Assembly (NCBI RefSeq): GCF_964204865.1
Contig: NC_135251.1
Location: 19,406,001 to 19,470,000 of the forward strand
Length of the DNA: 64,000 nt
From: Styela clava
Taxonomy: Eukaryota > Chordata > Ascidiacea > Stolidobranchia > Styelidae
Reading direction: 5' to 3'
A program made the translations under genes and the position numbers. Each line of letters begins with the position of its first letter. Position 1 is the stretch's first letter. Positions 50,001-62,800 of this stretch are shown piece by piece. Under the pieces are notes generated by a model. The model made no database searches, was not told the origin of the DNA, and saw nothing but the letters and a program-made list of their open reading frames with translations.

Positions 50001-53000
50001 CTGGGGTTGTTAGCATATACAAACGGTTCTAAAAAAACATGAATTTATTTCATTTTTGGTGCAGCCAAATTGGCGCAAAAAAAATCATCATTATAGTGCA
50101 GTGCAATTGGAAAACATCAAGCAAATTTGTGCGTGTCCAATGGTCCGGAATCTTCGGGACCGATCTTCTAAACCTTTTGCGATATAACATTGCATCCGGT
50201 TAACAATTTTTTTTTTACTGTAATGAGTCTAACAGTAAACAGTCTTGCGGTATTATAAAATTCAGAACACCTGTTATCATCACAGTGACAAAGATGACTT
50301 ACGTTTTAAACAAACTTTGTACACATTTCTTGCCAATTCAAATCCGTTTCGCCTTAATGCACATCTGTATTTTCCTGGTGATGTACTGAATGATAGATTG
50401 AGTAACTAAAAAAAATTAATAATTGCATTTTCATGAATTTGTCATTGTATTTTCTTAGATTCATACTTAGTTTTGAGCTGTGTCTTTATTTTGTCTTATT
50501 TTCATCAATGACATCCCTAGTCATTAATATAACCTAGTAAAATATATGAGATATAAATATCTCATAGTATCTGGGGAATTCGGCTAAAGTTAAATATATA
50601 GAATCAGAATAGAAAAAGATGCAATTTGATGGCTGGTTGAAGCTTTCCTGTGGTAAAATTTCTTTGATCGCTCCAGAAGCCAAACGAACAAAATAAATGT
50701 GATTTACCTTTAAAGAAGCAAACAACAACTCGTTTTCGTTCTCGTTCTCGTCATATTTCATTGGTAAGTACTGAAAGTTTGGATCATCTCTAGATATTTC
50801 ATCACACCCGTGGTACCAAACAGTTTCAATGGATTGGTATTGTGTTTTGTTCATGCTCATGTCGCTATCGCCTGATAAAAAATGTTATGTGTCAGAAGTG
50901 GGATAATATAAGCCATTCATTTATTATTTCGATGGGGACACTTTGGTGAATAAGACATACTACATACGTCATGGGATGAAAAGAATAAAAAAAACTCAAT
51001 AAAACGTTAGTCCGAACTGTTTTTCTTCTTTCAGATCTTTAATACGGTATGAATTATCAAAATTCAAGAAGGCGCATGTATACAGCTACCAAGATAAAGC
51101 AAAATGAAAGGAATGTTTTAAGTAACGAAGGTCTTTTCAAATTTAATCGACTTTTGGAGTTTCTTCCTATCTAATATTTTTAAATGCTTTATAAAATATA
51201 TAACGCTTACCAAAACATGCTAAATCGTCCTTATCCTGACTTCCTACTGTAAAATGAATGATTTCCGGAACAGTTTCCAATTCAGTGGCACAATTGTGAC
51301 CAACAGGTTCCTTTAGAATAATTTTGAAACCACTCGACAATTGTCCTCCGTCTGTTCCCCATGTCTGTAAATAATTTTTTAAATGACCAATGCGAGCAAA
51401 TAATCGAATATTTGCGCCACAAGGGGATGTATACTTTTTTTTATTTCGAACCGTTTAATTATTGATAATTGTATACTACGCGATATGCCATGACAAAACT
51501 CCTATGGCACTTTACTATGCGGTCCGATGTAAATGGTGGCATATTCTCCATACCAGGCAGTTTGTTATGCCTGTTCTTTTTTTTAAATTATTCTTTTCTA
51601 AAACCTTGTAATACCGATCACTAAGAATACACGAAATATTAATTTAAAATATTTGCTCACTCTCATTTCTTTGAATATAAAATTTTTTTCAATCTTGATT
51701 GAATTCTAAAATCGTTAAATCAAGGTTGAAGTCACTTACAGCAGATACGTGAATTTCAGATTTATCCCAACTTTCATCAGCATCAATAAAGATACCCTCT
51801 GTAGAACGTTTTGACCATATGATAGTTTTGTTAAAAATTGTGATAGAGTTTTTCTTTATGATGCACTGAAAACAAAAGGTTATCAATTTTAACACAAATT
51901 GCGCCCGGCACTTCATCCATCGGTTTGGTCAACATATAAGTAAATAATTTTAGAGTACCCAAGTGTGGTTCTGGTAAGACGCCAGATGGTCATGATTTGC
52001 GGTATAGAAATTATTCCACTGAATACATATATCTATAAACTGATATCAATAAGGCAGCATCCGCTTAAAATTCCCATTCATTTATTATTTCAATAGCGCC
52101 ATATTGTCCAAGTCATTGCACACTTGGCATGAAAATTGACTGGTATTTTTTGTCGACTGTTTGTTATAGTTTATATTGAAAAATGTCGTCAAAGATTTCA
52201 TTATGCTGGTCATTTAGCAGATGTTTTATAAATATATAATTTATATACAGTCACTCATTCTTTTGCAATAAGAAAAGACCATACAAAGTTTGTCTTCAGC
52301 TTCACAAAACGTCAATAACAACCACCTATTATATACAAAGGAGTTTGTATAATTCGCAATTCCTGGTAATATTTTGTCGCACAAGTGGATAGGGTTTAGT
52401 CTATCTACTTTCTAATTCTACTTATGGAATATCAACACCGGTGGCTGTTGAATGATTGGCCATCAACACCGAGTAAAAATGGCCATCTTTACCATGCAAA
52501 ATTCTTAAAAGTTTAGAAGCCATATATCTCAATTCTACAATATTAAAATAGTTGAGACTATTTCTAATTTTCATTAAACGTAGATTTCAGAAAATACGGA
52601 AGCTAACTATTCAATTATCCCTCATGTAGGAGTAACATTGTTTATCGTAAAGATGAATACCTGAACGTCGTCATTCTCATTTGGATAAATGGCGTCATTC
52701 TCATCTGGCGGAAAGTCAGGATTTTCATTCTCGTCAAAAACGTTATCATCCATTCCATCAAACTGAAACAGAGCAATACATGAAGTATAAAAGTTGGCAA
52801 TATTCAGGAATAAGAAATTTGAGACGTCACTTGAGAGCAATATAAACGACAGCGACCGGACAACGAATTTAAACAAAAATCTCTTTTTTGCTAAATTCTA
52901 CTGGTGAAACATGGATTATTTCATCCTCTTTTAGGTTTTGTGAATTCGTTTTTAAAATGCCCGGGCCCGAACTAAAAGTTAATCAAGAGAGTTACCTCCT

Positions 53001-53857
53001 CATTCGAGTCCTCCATGTAGCTGACATCCATACCTATTGGTGCAGGGTGCCCTCCATCAAAGTCCGGTAGCCCGCTATCCCCAAAATAGTCCGACTCCGC
53101 ACAGCTAATCCCAACTGGGAAACCGCTATAGATTACTTTTTCTGAATACAAGAAAACATTACAATAGCCTACAATCTGGCGGATATGAAAAGAAAAAAAA
53201 ACATTCGTCGAACAAGCCAGACAGGCTATAGGTAGGTTTCAACACAAATCAGACTGGCAAACAAACAACAACATCCATAACAAACTGAAACTGCGTGCGC
53301 TGTTAAAAGAGTGAATAGCTAGAGGTTTTCAAAATCAAAACTAAAAGCCTGATACATAATCTGTTATTGTAAAAACTTGGTTGGGGTCATTTCAGCATAG
53401 AAACAACCAAAATTATTTTAAGCATGTGGGGATAATTACACCTAAATGCTGAGTAGAACTTCGAGTTCCTTGATATAATTAAAAAATAAATGCAATGATA
53501 GCATACGCTGAGGACGTATTAGGTTTGTTACATTCATGAAACATAGTGTTAACACTATTATAGAGACTAATAATACTAAAAATGCGATGTTCCTGTATGC
53601 TTCTAAAAATTGAAAACGTTTGCTTCTTATTTAAGTATTGTGTTGATTCAAGCCTAATAGGCAATCTATTGGTAAAAGAAAACGTAAAGGGAATACACAG
53701 TTTTCATATTAGTATATATATCCAGAATTTTCATAAAATGCAATGCACAGAACGACTTACGTCTCGTAGGGTTATCCGAGATGTCTCCAATCATAATCTG
53801 TGTCTCCACTGAATTTAAAAAGCAAAGAATTCCAATGTAAATAAAATATATCTCCAT
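44084..53857 (-). CDS. IL-1-receptor-like protein: Ig domains, membrane span, TIR
   Basis: Minus-strand exons: 53761-53857, 52996-53141, 52661-52762, 51740-51865, 51211-51364, 50708-50871, 50303-50405, 49878-50028, 49002-49091, 48842-48905, 48622-48729, 47211-47356, 46718-46822, 46163-46306, 45930-46042, 44622-44756 and 44084-44203; about 680 residues. The start MEIYFIYIGILCFLNSVETQ is a signal peptide. An acidic stretch follows, then Ig domains with paired motifs: LACF...VWYHGCDE...GKYRCALR, and VTFTCIG...IWWENG...GSIYQCSL. Next is a membrane helix (ALVLLAIIVIVFIHV) and the juxtamembrane YRIEVQYLLKKYF, much like vertebrate IL-1 receptors. The TIR domain runs from YFVAYLVYE over RLVVIVTSQM to VIYWKKNEQHDLNRALYVAL. 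The box-2 RDxxPG is changed (YDPNVEPEDAG) and the FW of box 3 is absent. The junction between 49878 and 49091 is out of phase as drawn and needs another donor or exon. Cytokine binding and TIR signalling are inferred. Confidence 0.85.
44265..44345 (-). repeat. Short dispersed repeat shared with a lectin intron
   Basis: The block CTCCCGTAGTATTTGTACCA, GGTTAGGGTTAGGTCATAG, TTCCTTATTTTAGTTCT is the reverse complement of 31768-31860 in the intron after exon 2 of the lectin gene. It is about 80-100 bp, of unknown type, and intronic in both genes. Confidence 0.6.
46884..47055. mobile_element. Probable short hAT-like remnant in receptor intron
   Basis: Starts TAGTGGTTCTTTTATG and ends AAGTTTGAGAACCCTG, an imperfect inverted pair. 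The flanking 8-mers gtttagtt and ttttagat agree at 6 of 8 positions. It is about 170 bp and lies in the intron between exons 12 and 13. Confidence 0.45.
47611..48070. repeat. Inverted CACGTGT/CACTTGT minisatellite in receptor intron
   Basis: From 47611 to about 47765 the plus strand carries many loosely periodic units of 9-12 bases built on CCCACGTGTCC and CCACTTGTTCC. From about 47990 to 48070 the complement appears (GGACACGTAAAGCAAGTGGG, ATACGTGGGAT). The two arms could fold on each other. The Cys-rich reading frames inside follow from the repeat and are not a gene. Confidence 0.7.
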
Positions 53858-56564
53858 CTCGCACTGTATTGCGTTTGGTCTTATTAGTGAATTTGAGCTA
53901 TATTTGCTGTTAACAACAGTAAATAAAAATACGTTTGAATGATATAGATTGTAGAGTATACTTGAGGCAAAGTTTTGGAAGTTACGGCGTAATACAATCA
54001 GTTATTTGGGTATAAGTGAGGCTTAATTAAACACAAAGACGTAAACTTTCTACCATTGAGAGAATCTTCCTGCACGACCAACTGATTTCAGACATGAGTA
54101 TGAGAGGAGAATGTGTTTCAATTAAAGATATTGAGAATTGATGTATGAGTCTATACTAGAGTCTAATTAATTGAACTACAATATTTAAAAACTGTTAGTA
54201 CACTTCAAAAACTTATTTTATTGAAAGAGATATATTCTAATCATACATGACTACAACATTTTTTTCGAAACAAAATAATTTTGCAAACGCAAATTGAAAC
54301 GCGGTATATTTAATCTGTCTTAAGCTAGTCCTGTTCGTTCCGCTAGCTTTAAATCTTATTGCACTTAAAACTTCTTACGAGCACATACTCAATGTAATAA
54401 ATCGTTGTACCTCAATACTCGCTATAACTCAAATACCACTGTTTTGTTTTCAATTCACATCCCAACGTATAGGCGCTCAAATGTTTACTGTACGAGATCA
54501 CAAAAAGTACAACGAAATAGATTTTGTAAGCATAGATTCACACAAAGCCTTCTATTGTTTGCCTTTTGGAATTTCACTATTTAATTTTCGCGACGGAAAG
54601 GTACTTTCTCATTTGATGCTTAAACGATTTGTATTGCATTTATAAAGAATTCAATTATTAGACGCGCCCCCATAAGCTCCCGATTCTAACATGACTCTAA
54701 ACAAGAAATGACTTCATATAATACTTTTCACCGAGAAGCTATCTATACCTAGTTACAATTTCTCTTCCGAAAATAGTCGAATTCACGGTGTAAATCGTTA
54801 ATTTGATCCCAACAACACAATTTTTTTAAAAATAATATTGGATTACAATTTCTGTCTGGGCCCAAGTCGATAGCTCAAACCTATGGTGTCAATGTAACAG
54901 GTTACAGATATGAGGGATCATTTAGAATACTACAAAAATTGTTGGAACCTCTACATTTATAAACAAAAATATATGAGTTATCCATAAATAGATAGGTATG
55001 AATTTATTCTGGAAACTAATGAGAAAAAATGTCCAAATCTTGTATTGTTTAATTAAATTTAATATATATACATCAGAAATGCGGAAATATTTGCTTGTAT
55101 ATTCCCAATATTGAGGCTTCAATATAGAATTTGCCTCCAATTTTACATACTGACTAGTGGAACCAATATCATTGTCTAAACGGCTAAGGCATGCACTTTA
55201 ATGAAATTTGATATAAGTTCAAAACCAAAAAAAGTGCCGTTAAATGCATCCAGCTGCTAGTTCAAAATACATTCATGGCCGTGAATCAAAATAAATTACA
55301 CAATTTGCCACGATGTCGGAATTCAGTGTTTTCGAGTTACAGATGGACTCTACACAGAGATAATATCATAGATTTGGATACCGCCTGACTTGCTCAAAAC
55401 CTTTGCAAAACAATTACTGCTTATGGTTGTGGATGTATGTCGGGGAAATCAGCTGGTAACTCTTTCCGAAGCACAACAGATTTGACTTAACACCATACAT
55501 AATTCAAAGCAACAATAGTTTGATCCCCTTTCAAATAAATTCAGAAAGATGATACGCAAATTAAACAATTACGTAACATTATCTCGAAGTTTATAGTTTT
55601 CCAAAAGTATAATCTTTAACAATATAGATTTTTACGAACAAATAATATAGCTGTAATAATGTAGGGTGAGGAGTAATGATCCTTTATTTGCCAATGTTAC
55701 CAGATGGTATTCGATATAAAAGAGGGGAAATTTTGCATATTATTTTTATTGTTCTATTGTTTTGTACTATTGAAAGGTTTGCAAACTTCCCGGAGCCGTT
55801 TTCAAACAATATCGACTGTATTGAAAATGCGAGATCCCATTTATAAATTCTGACTGCTATTACAAAAATACACAATTTTTTCATCCTTACATGAAGCCTC
55901 GTCATATTATGGTATTTCTAGATCGGATTCCCATCTTGATATAATCCAGACCCATTTCAAATTGAGTTTGCAAATTGTAGACAGACATTCAAAGATGAAC
56001 ATCGATGAGTATTTCTTACATCACAAGCCTGGCATTCTCGTCGTTCGATTGATTATTTAGTTATAACTTAAATGCAAATAATGGAAGACGTTTCTCAAAT
56101 CACGCAACAAGGGCAACCAGTTCAAGCATACGGCACGGCAGATTTTTACTTAGTTTCAGTTTTTTTTTTCTAAGATTAAAAGGGGCCGGGACACACAAGC
56201 TCATTGTTCCACTGGGAAATGTGCTGTGGCACTATAGACTGAATATGTTTCTTTCAAACCTCTTTAACTTGTTACCATAGCTGCCTTCCCAGAGACTTTC
56301 TAATAGCAAATTTGTAAAACACTCCGTAATCGTTATAGAAATAAATCAACAATATTATATCAAAAATTTGTACAAATAAATTATTATATTTGAAAGTAGT
56401 ATTTTTAAAAATAAAATAAAACAATACTTCCAAACAATTTTTGTGAACATTCCGAATTGTCGCTGTAAAGAAATTTTGTCGCTGTAAAGAAGAATTTTTT
56501 TTGAAATACGTATCATGCACCAACGAAATTACTACTTCTATTGTGGGAAACTGTGGTATATACA
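53858..56564. other. Upstream of receptor gene, no gene seen
   Basis: AT-rich DNA that should contain the receptor promoter on the minus strand. I see no convincing TATA box or upstream exon. ORFs at 54922-55140 and 55684-55905 lack recognisable motifs. Confidence 0.35.
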
Positions 56565-56861
56565 TCACGTCACAAGTAAGTACTCTTCGAATTTCTGATA
56601 TAAATGGACCTTGACATGAACTGGAAACCAGATTTCAATGTTAAGCTTTCGTGTGGAGCTGAGAGTAATCATACAACGAGACACCTCCACGATTGGCAAG
56701 TATTTAATATTCGTATATATTTGATTCATTCGATAAGGTATGGAATTGTAATCTTCTACTAGATACCTTTCACAAATAAATTGTTCAGCAGAAACGAGTG
56801 TCACGCATGACTGGAGAAAACAAACGAGATTGGCGTTGAAAACTTTAGTCGATATCGTCAT
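56565..56861 (-). CDS. Unrecognised ORF with signal-like start (98 aa)
   Basis: A minus-strand ORF starts MTISTKVFNANLVCFLQSC and continues VTLVSAEQFICERYLVEDYN, so the first 25 residues could be a weak signal peptide with a cut after LVSA. It then has two further Cys and a beta-rich stretch (LNIEIWFPVHVKVHL). A GTACTT near the end could be a donor, so it may be a first exon and not a whole gene. I recognise no family. No partner exon with matching phase was found, and it could be a chance ORF. Confidence 0.25.
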   Translation of the reverse strand: MTISTKVFNANLVCFLQSCVTLVSAEQFICERYLVEDYNSIPYRMNQIYTNIKYLPIVEVSRCMITLSSTRKLNIEIWFPVHVKVHLYQKFEEYLLVT

Positions 56862-59800
56862 CTACCTATGGGTGATGACAGTCAGCACGCCGTGACTAAC
56901 AAGTGTGTAACATTCGCCACAATTTTCGACGACGCCCGTAGATGGAAGATCTGCGTCAACTATAACAATTCATCTACAGTTAGTCAACCTAATGTCCAAT
57001 GTTTTGAAAAAGGGTTTCAATGAATTGAGACAAGCTTATTTTTTATTATTACATCTTACCACCTAATAATGTTTTTTCCCGATCTTCCACCTCTTTCATT
57101 GCAAAATATTCAATCCAATTAACTAATTAGTACTGATTAAGCATTTAGTTGTCAGCTAAAAATAAAATATTACCGTACATCAATGGCTAGATTGAAAGAA
57201 CAAGTAATGGTTTTGATTCATTCGAATAAAATTTCATACAAAGGATATCAACCTGTCCATTGCTCCAGGAATACGTTGGGTTGATTTCTAAACACATGCA
57301 CAAACTCTATTTCGGCCACAGTTAGTTGGAAAAGGTCTGATTTTATTCAGACGATTTTCTGAATAACTTCATTACAACACTCTATGTACACCACAGATAA
57401 TTACTCTGATTTTTTTGTCTAGTTACATAATAAATATCTATGTCTATTTACCATAAAATACAGTTTGCATACCGACCCTTACCCTAGACATCTCGCAAAA
57501 CTAATTCTCCTTCCTGTTATTTTATAGCCGACTGCGCGCCGCTTCACCAGCTATGGTATTTATTTGCTATATTCTATTGAAACAAACATTTTATTATTTA
57601 TGCACGGCCGAGCTTTGGCTATACACGATAAAAAGATTATTCACCAAATTCGTTAGAAAAATGCATTTTGCAGTTCCAATGATTGTCGTATTTCTTTAGC
57701 GTAAGCATGCTATCGACGACAAAAAATGAGTGTATAGCATGTTTTTAACCACATGGTTCGTGTACCATAACGTTGATAGTTTTTACGAAACGTTCTGTTT
57801 GTTCTTAAATTCAAGGTTGACAAAAATCAAGTTTACAATATGACGGACGTCATCTGCCCAATTGTTATCCAACCGTTTGGGAATGTAAATCGGAATAAAT
57901 CAGAAATACGGTAATTTGTTTTAACTAACAAAGTTTATCTTTTTTGTTGTGCTGCTAAATTGCTAGTACTTGCGCACGTAATGAAATCCCTAAAACCACC
58001 TTTTTGTCAAAATCACGAGTTCGTTGAGATCACGGAAATCCCTGACCTACCCATCTGTTTACATACCTTTGTGCTTGTTTGTTCCGGCAGGATAAAAGGT
58101 TTTAAAACTTATACGAGCATGATAAAGCAAAATTGCTTGAACATTCTTGTAAAACTAACACACAATTTACTGTTAAAATTAGAGTAGTGCTCTTTAAACA
58201 TGAACTACGCAAAATATTCTCGAATCAACCATGTACACGAAAACCGATATTTATCCAAATTTAGTAAGATCTGGACTCTTGATTATAACTTCAGTGGTAT
58301 GTCTACTGTTTTATTCTTAATATCGGATTATAAAGATGTTGCATATCATAGGTTTCCACGAGAAAGGCAACTAAATTTTATTTTGTAAAAGCATGCCAAA
58401 TATCATGTCTAGAAACCACGCATATGTGAGGATGAGCCAAGCGGTCGGGTAATAAAATTTACCAGAATCGCACAAATTTATTGTCTACTGTCATAATTTA
58501 TTCTATATAATTAATTCGAATTTCATCCCCTTATATTTACAAAAAATAAAGTTGAAATTTTGCCGAATGTGTCAGACAGGGTTAGGATTAAAACTAAATG
58601 TTTCTGTTTAGAAATTACTCAGGAAAAATGAATTTTCTCGAATTCTCAAAATAAGAAAAACTGCATATTCTTATTGAGTATGTGACCTTAAGCTGTGTTT
58701 TTTGAACACATGTTATTTTTGATCGAACAAACCTTTCGGGTTGCTCAATATTTGATAGTACGTTAAAAAGAGCATTGACGTTTTTGTGCCGAATCAACGG
58801 ACGTTACGTCATAATTGTCCTACAGTTATGCAAATTTGGATACTTTCTGTTTCACGAGAATTGGTCTCAAAAATCTCAATTTTTTTTTTAAATAATATAA
58901 TATTGCAGAATAAATAGTTATTATTTTTTTAATATAAACAATCCTATTTTTATGTACGGCTTCCCCATGCCCTCTATTTAAACAAAGCTCTGTTTAAGTA
59001 GGCTTCCTGCGAGGGAACGAACGACCCGACCTTAATAAAGTTACCCGAGAACAAAAAATGTAGAGTTGAAAGTAATGTTACGAGTCAAAATAATACGGGT
59101 CAAAAAGCTGACATATATGTGACAAAAAAGAAGTTCTGTTTACACCCAGCAGTATGCATGCATCATTAGTTCAAATCCAGTACTTCTGTATGTGATACTT
59201 GCATTTAATTTCGTTAGCAAGCGGTTAAGCGACCACAAAAATATAGTCGTTCCAATATGTCCAATTGCCAAGAGTTTATGTTGATTTTTCACTAACATTA
59301 AACTGATTTCTTCTAGCATTTTGATAAAGTTTTTACTGTATAGACCGATTGTGACCACGGTTTGTCGCATACCACAAGGAACGAACAGATGATTATTGAA
59401 CAATGTTACAAGTGTTTTTTAAGCACCAGGATGAACAGAAAGTCGCATATTCCAGTTACAATTTAACAAGTTGTGTCTGATTAGGTGAACGACTTGTGCA
59501 AGACGATAAGATCTCTACAAGTCAACAAAGCAAAATTTAGATTTTTAAACAATTCACCATGAATTTACTATATCAAACTAAATTTTCTATTTTGCAAACA
59601 GTGGAAAAAAACAAACAAACTTCGTAAACAGATCTCTTCTTGCATCGTTTGTTAAATTAGAGAACTGGAACAACGACTTCGACGAACCATGAAAAAGTTG
59701 AATTCCGCGGTCGCTATGATTGATAATAATAGAATAAGTGCTTAATCAGCATATTTTGCAAAAGAAAATAATTAAGAATTATCTGGTTTCTTCGTAGATT

Positions 59801-62800
59801 ACTTCGATTTTTTCACTTGGTATAGTTTAGCTATAGATTCTACTCTACTGAACATATACCTGGAGTTTTTTAAATTAGAAAGAGCTAACACTTATCTAAC
59901 TCATGCAAGATAATTAGCACACTAATGTTAATGCTCTGCAAAATTTCTCTATTATACATACTAACCGTAAACACAGTTAGTCAAAAATCAAAAATTAAAA
60001 GCAACTGTGATCCGATGGACAGAGAATTGTGACCGAATATTGAAAATTTTCTATTTTTCCGCCATTATACAAACCAAAAATTTCGATAATTTACCATTCG
60101 ATCGCACGCGTACAAAGACACTGGTCAAGTATACAAGCGCGCAACGCCTAACACTTAGCGTGCTTCTTGGCTTTCTGACGCACTATTATGCAATGAAAAG
60201 AAGCCTAGTGTATAGTAAATCGGCAAAAAAGATAAAAGTAAACAGTTCTTCTTAACACTGACTCATCCCTAGTCTATACACAATTGAAAGCATCTTCAAA
60301 AGTCCCCTTTAGATATACTATTAACAAAATCCTTAAATGCTTACAACAAATTTCACAAATGGAACAAAATTAGTATATTTATTACCAGCAAAATTATAGC
60401 AGATTTACAGGAATTCAAACAGTATTCCCAATATCGAAAAACAATCGAAAAAGTCGGAAAGAGTCGTTTTACCATTCTATGAACTATGAAGTGTAAGTAA
60501 AAATTTACATAACTTAAAATAATTTAGAGTTATTTAAATAGGCGAACAAGTCGAAATATGATAGATATGGTAGAATTGAATTTAGAGGTATATAAAACCT
60601 TTTTCTTCGCTATTTTTGGTTTCAATTGACATACTAAACCTAACCTTAAAATTCACAATAATTCACGATTTTTTTTAACTAGGATTCAAGAACGTTTATT
60701 TATCATCTATAACTTAGGAAATTGTTTAAAATAATCATATCCTATTACTTGAATGGAATCGTAGAATAGGCTATACTATACTCATAGGATAAATAGCCTT
60801 TGCCCATGTATACTTATACTTCAAACTGGCCAATTTTAAGAAGGGTTTTTTGCTTCAAAGATGCCAAGGCACGCATCAGATGTTTGTGCAAATGGAATGC
60901 GAACGAAAACAGAGGGAAATTACAGACACGTTGGCAAAATGCGACTCTACAAAAATTTCTCGCAAATATTACAAATTTTTAAGCGAAGTGCAATTTGTAG
61001 AAAGTAGATCAAAAAATATTAATTATTTTTTTAGCTAAAATATGAGTATAAAAGTCATTAAGTCATTTACAGAGCGTTCACAATGTTATCACAATGATAA
61101 TCATTAAAATAATTTTACCCTGAAAAAGTAGGTTTATTGTTTACTAGCTAAAAACAGTATATATCGCTGTCTCAAAATTACACATCAGTTCACTTATGTA
61201 ACTACAATTTTTACATTTATGAAAAACTGCAGGTGTTTGACTGTAAACCCGCAAATTTATATCCGATTGTAAAAATAAATTTATATGTTCTATTTTTTCC
61301 ACCAAGCTATTTGTTTGGCGGTGCTGGTATGAGGTGTTAAGTCTCGCGATATTAAATATTTGGTGAGGTGTGTTTGTTGGTCCTAATCCGTTAAATTCCC
61401 AAAAAGTTAACAAAAACTATTTCGATATCATGCTGTGCGAACTCTAAAAGACAGGATTATGAGTAACGTCGCAAAAGAAAATTGAATCGCGCAACTATAT
61501 ACACAAGTAACAACATTTGTATTCCACAGAATATTCACAATTCGTTCTAGACAGTTTGCGTGCTCTGAATCATTCTTGCATCTTCACTGAAAGATTAATA
61601 AACCGCATCACACTTGCAAAACAAGAAATCGAAAAAATGTCTGAATTAGTGAACAATATATTTTGATGATCTTAGCGCGGGTTTTGGAGAAAATCCAAGA
61701 ACTTCAATCTTATTTGTAAACTCGGAACTAATAGAAAACTGTTTTCGCACTCTACACTGATTTTTAATGTAAAAACTCTCATTGGTTAGATTGGGCTATA
61801 CCCTCAACGAACGATTCAAAATATAATTTATAAACGAGTAAGTGATGTCATCTATTTTGAATAATTTGACTAGACGATAGAATCGGAACGAAATAGTACA
61901 ATAAAAAGTTTCGAATTACTTTGTCCTGGAAAGACCTCTATTCTTCATACAAGCTAGACAGCTCGTCTGAAAGAGAATGTCGCAAATAGCGATATCATTT
62001 TCAATCTAAAAAAATGCTGATATTGGACCGATTGAAGAATGGTATTCAGCGTTCTCCTCTTTGGGCAAAGTTTAAGCCAATCTATGAGACAATCTATTTT
62101 GAAGGTGTTGATATCACACTCTTTCTGAAATCGAGGATCTGGGTTTTTGCCAAATCCCTTCATGTATTGCGTTCTCCGAATGAATCTCCTAAGCAATGTC
62201 CTAATAATACAACTCTGAGTATAGATTGAACGTATGATTCGTATAAGTTTGCGCATTCACTAGTTCCTCACTATTAATGTTTAGTGTGTATTATGTTGAA
62301 TGTCTTTTCCACCTTTTTGGAACTCTTAGCTATTCAGGGACCGAAAGTATACATAAAAGTTATATTTGAAATAGACTATTGCATTGCTATATTATACTTC
62401 CACAATACATTCTAAATGATAAAGCGTTTACTGGTACTTACTCACTATTGTATCAGCTCACTATTTCTAGTTTATATAGTAACAATTTTTTATTAATTTT
62501 GTCTTACGCTAGTTTCTCAGTCATGACAAAGTAGAGGTGAAAAAATTAATTAAATGCGTATTCAGAATCCAAATGTTCATAAAGCATCTTATATTTTCAG
62601 TAACAGTAACATCTTCAGTATCAATTAAGTTATCGCTCGTCGTTATCGTTATCGCTCATCTAACTTTTTATCAATGTAGTATCCATATCACTGACGAGAT
62701 AGAGTAAAATTCTACAATCCGTTTCGAATAATATAACATATACACTAATATCCATAGCCATTTAAACTGATAAAATTGGTGTAGATTGTCTCAAACCTTT

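Noticed and set aside
58431-58449. GAGCCAAGCGGTCGGG, like the start of a serine or leucine tRNA
   Set aside because: No anticodon arm, B box or 3' acceptor partner follows; at best a repeat fragment.
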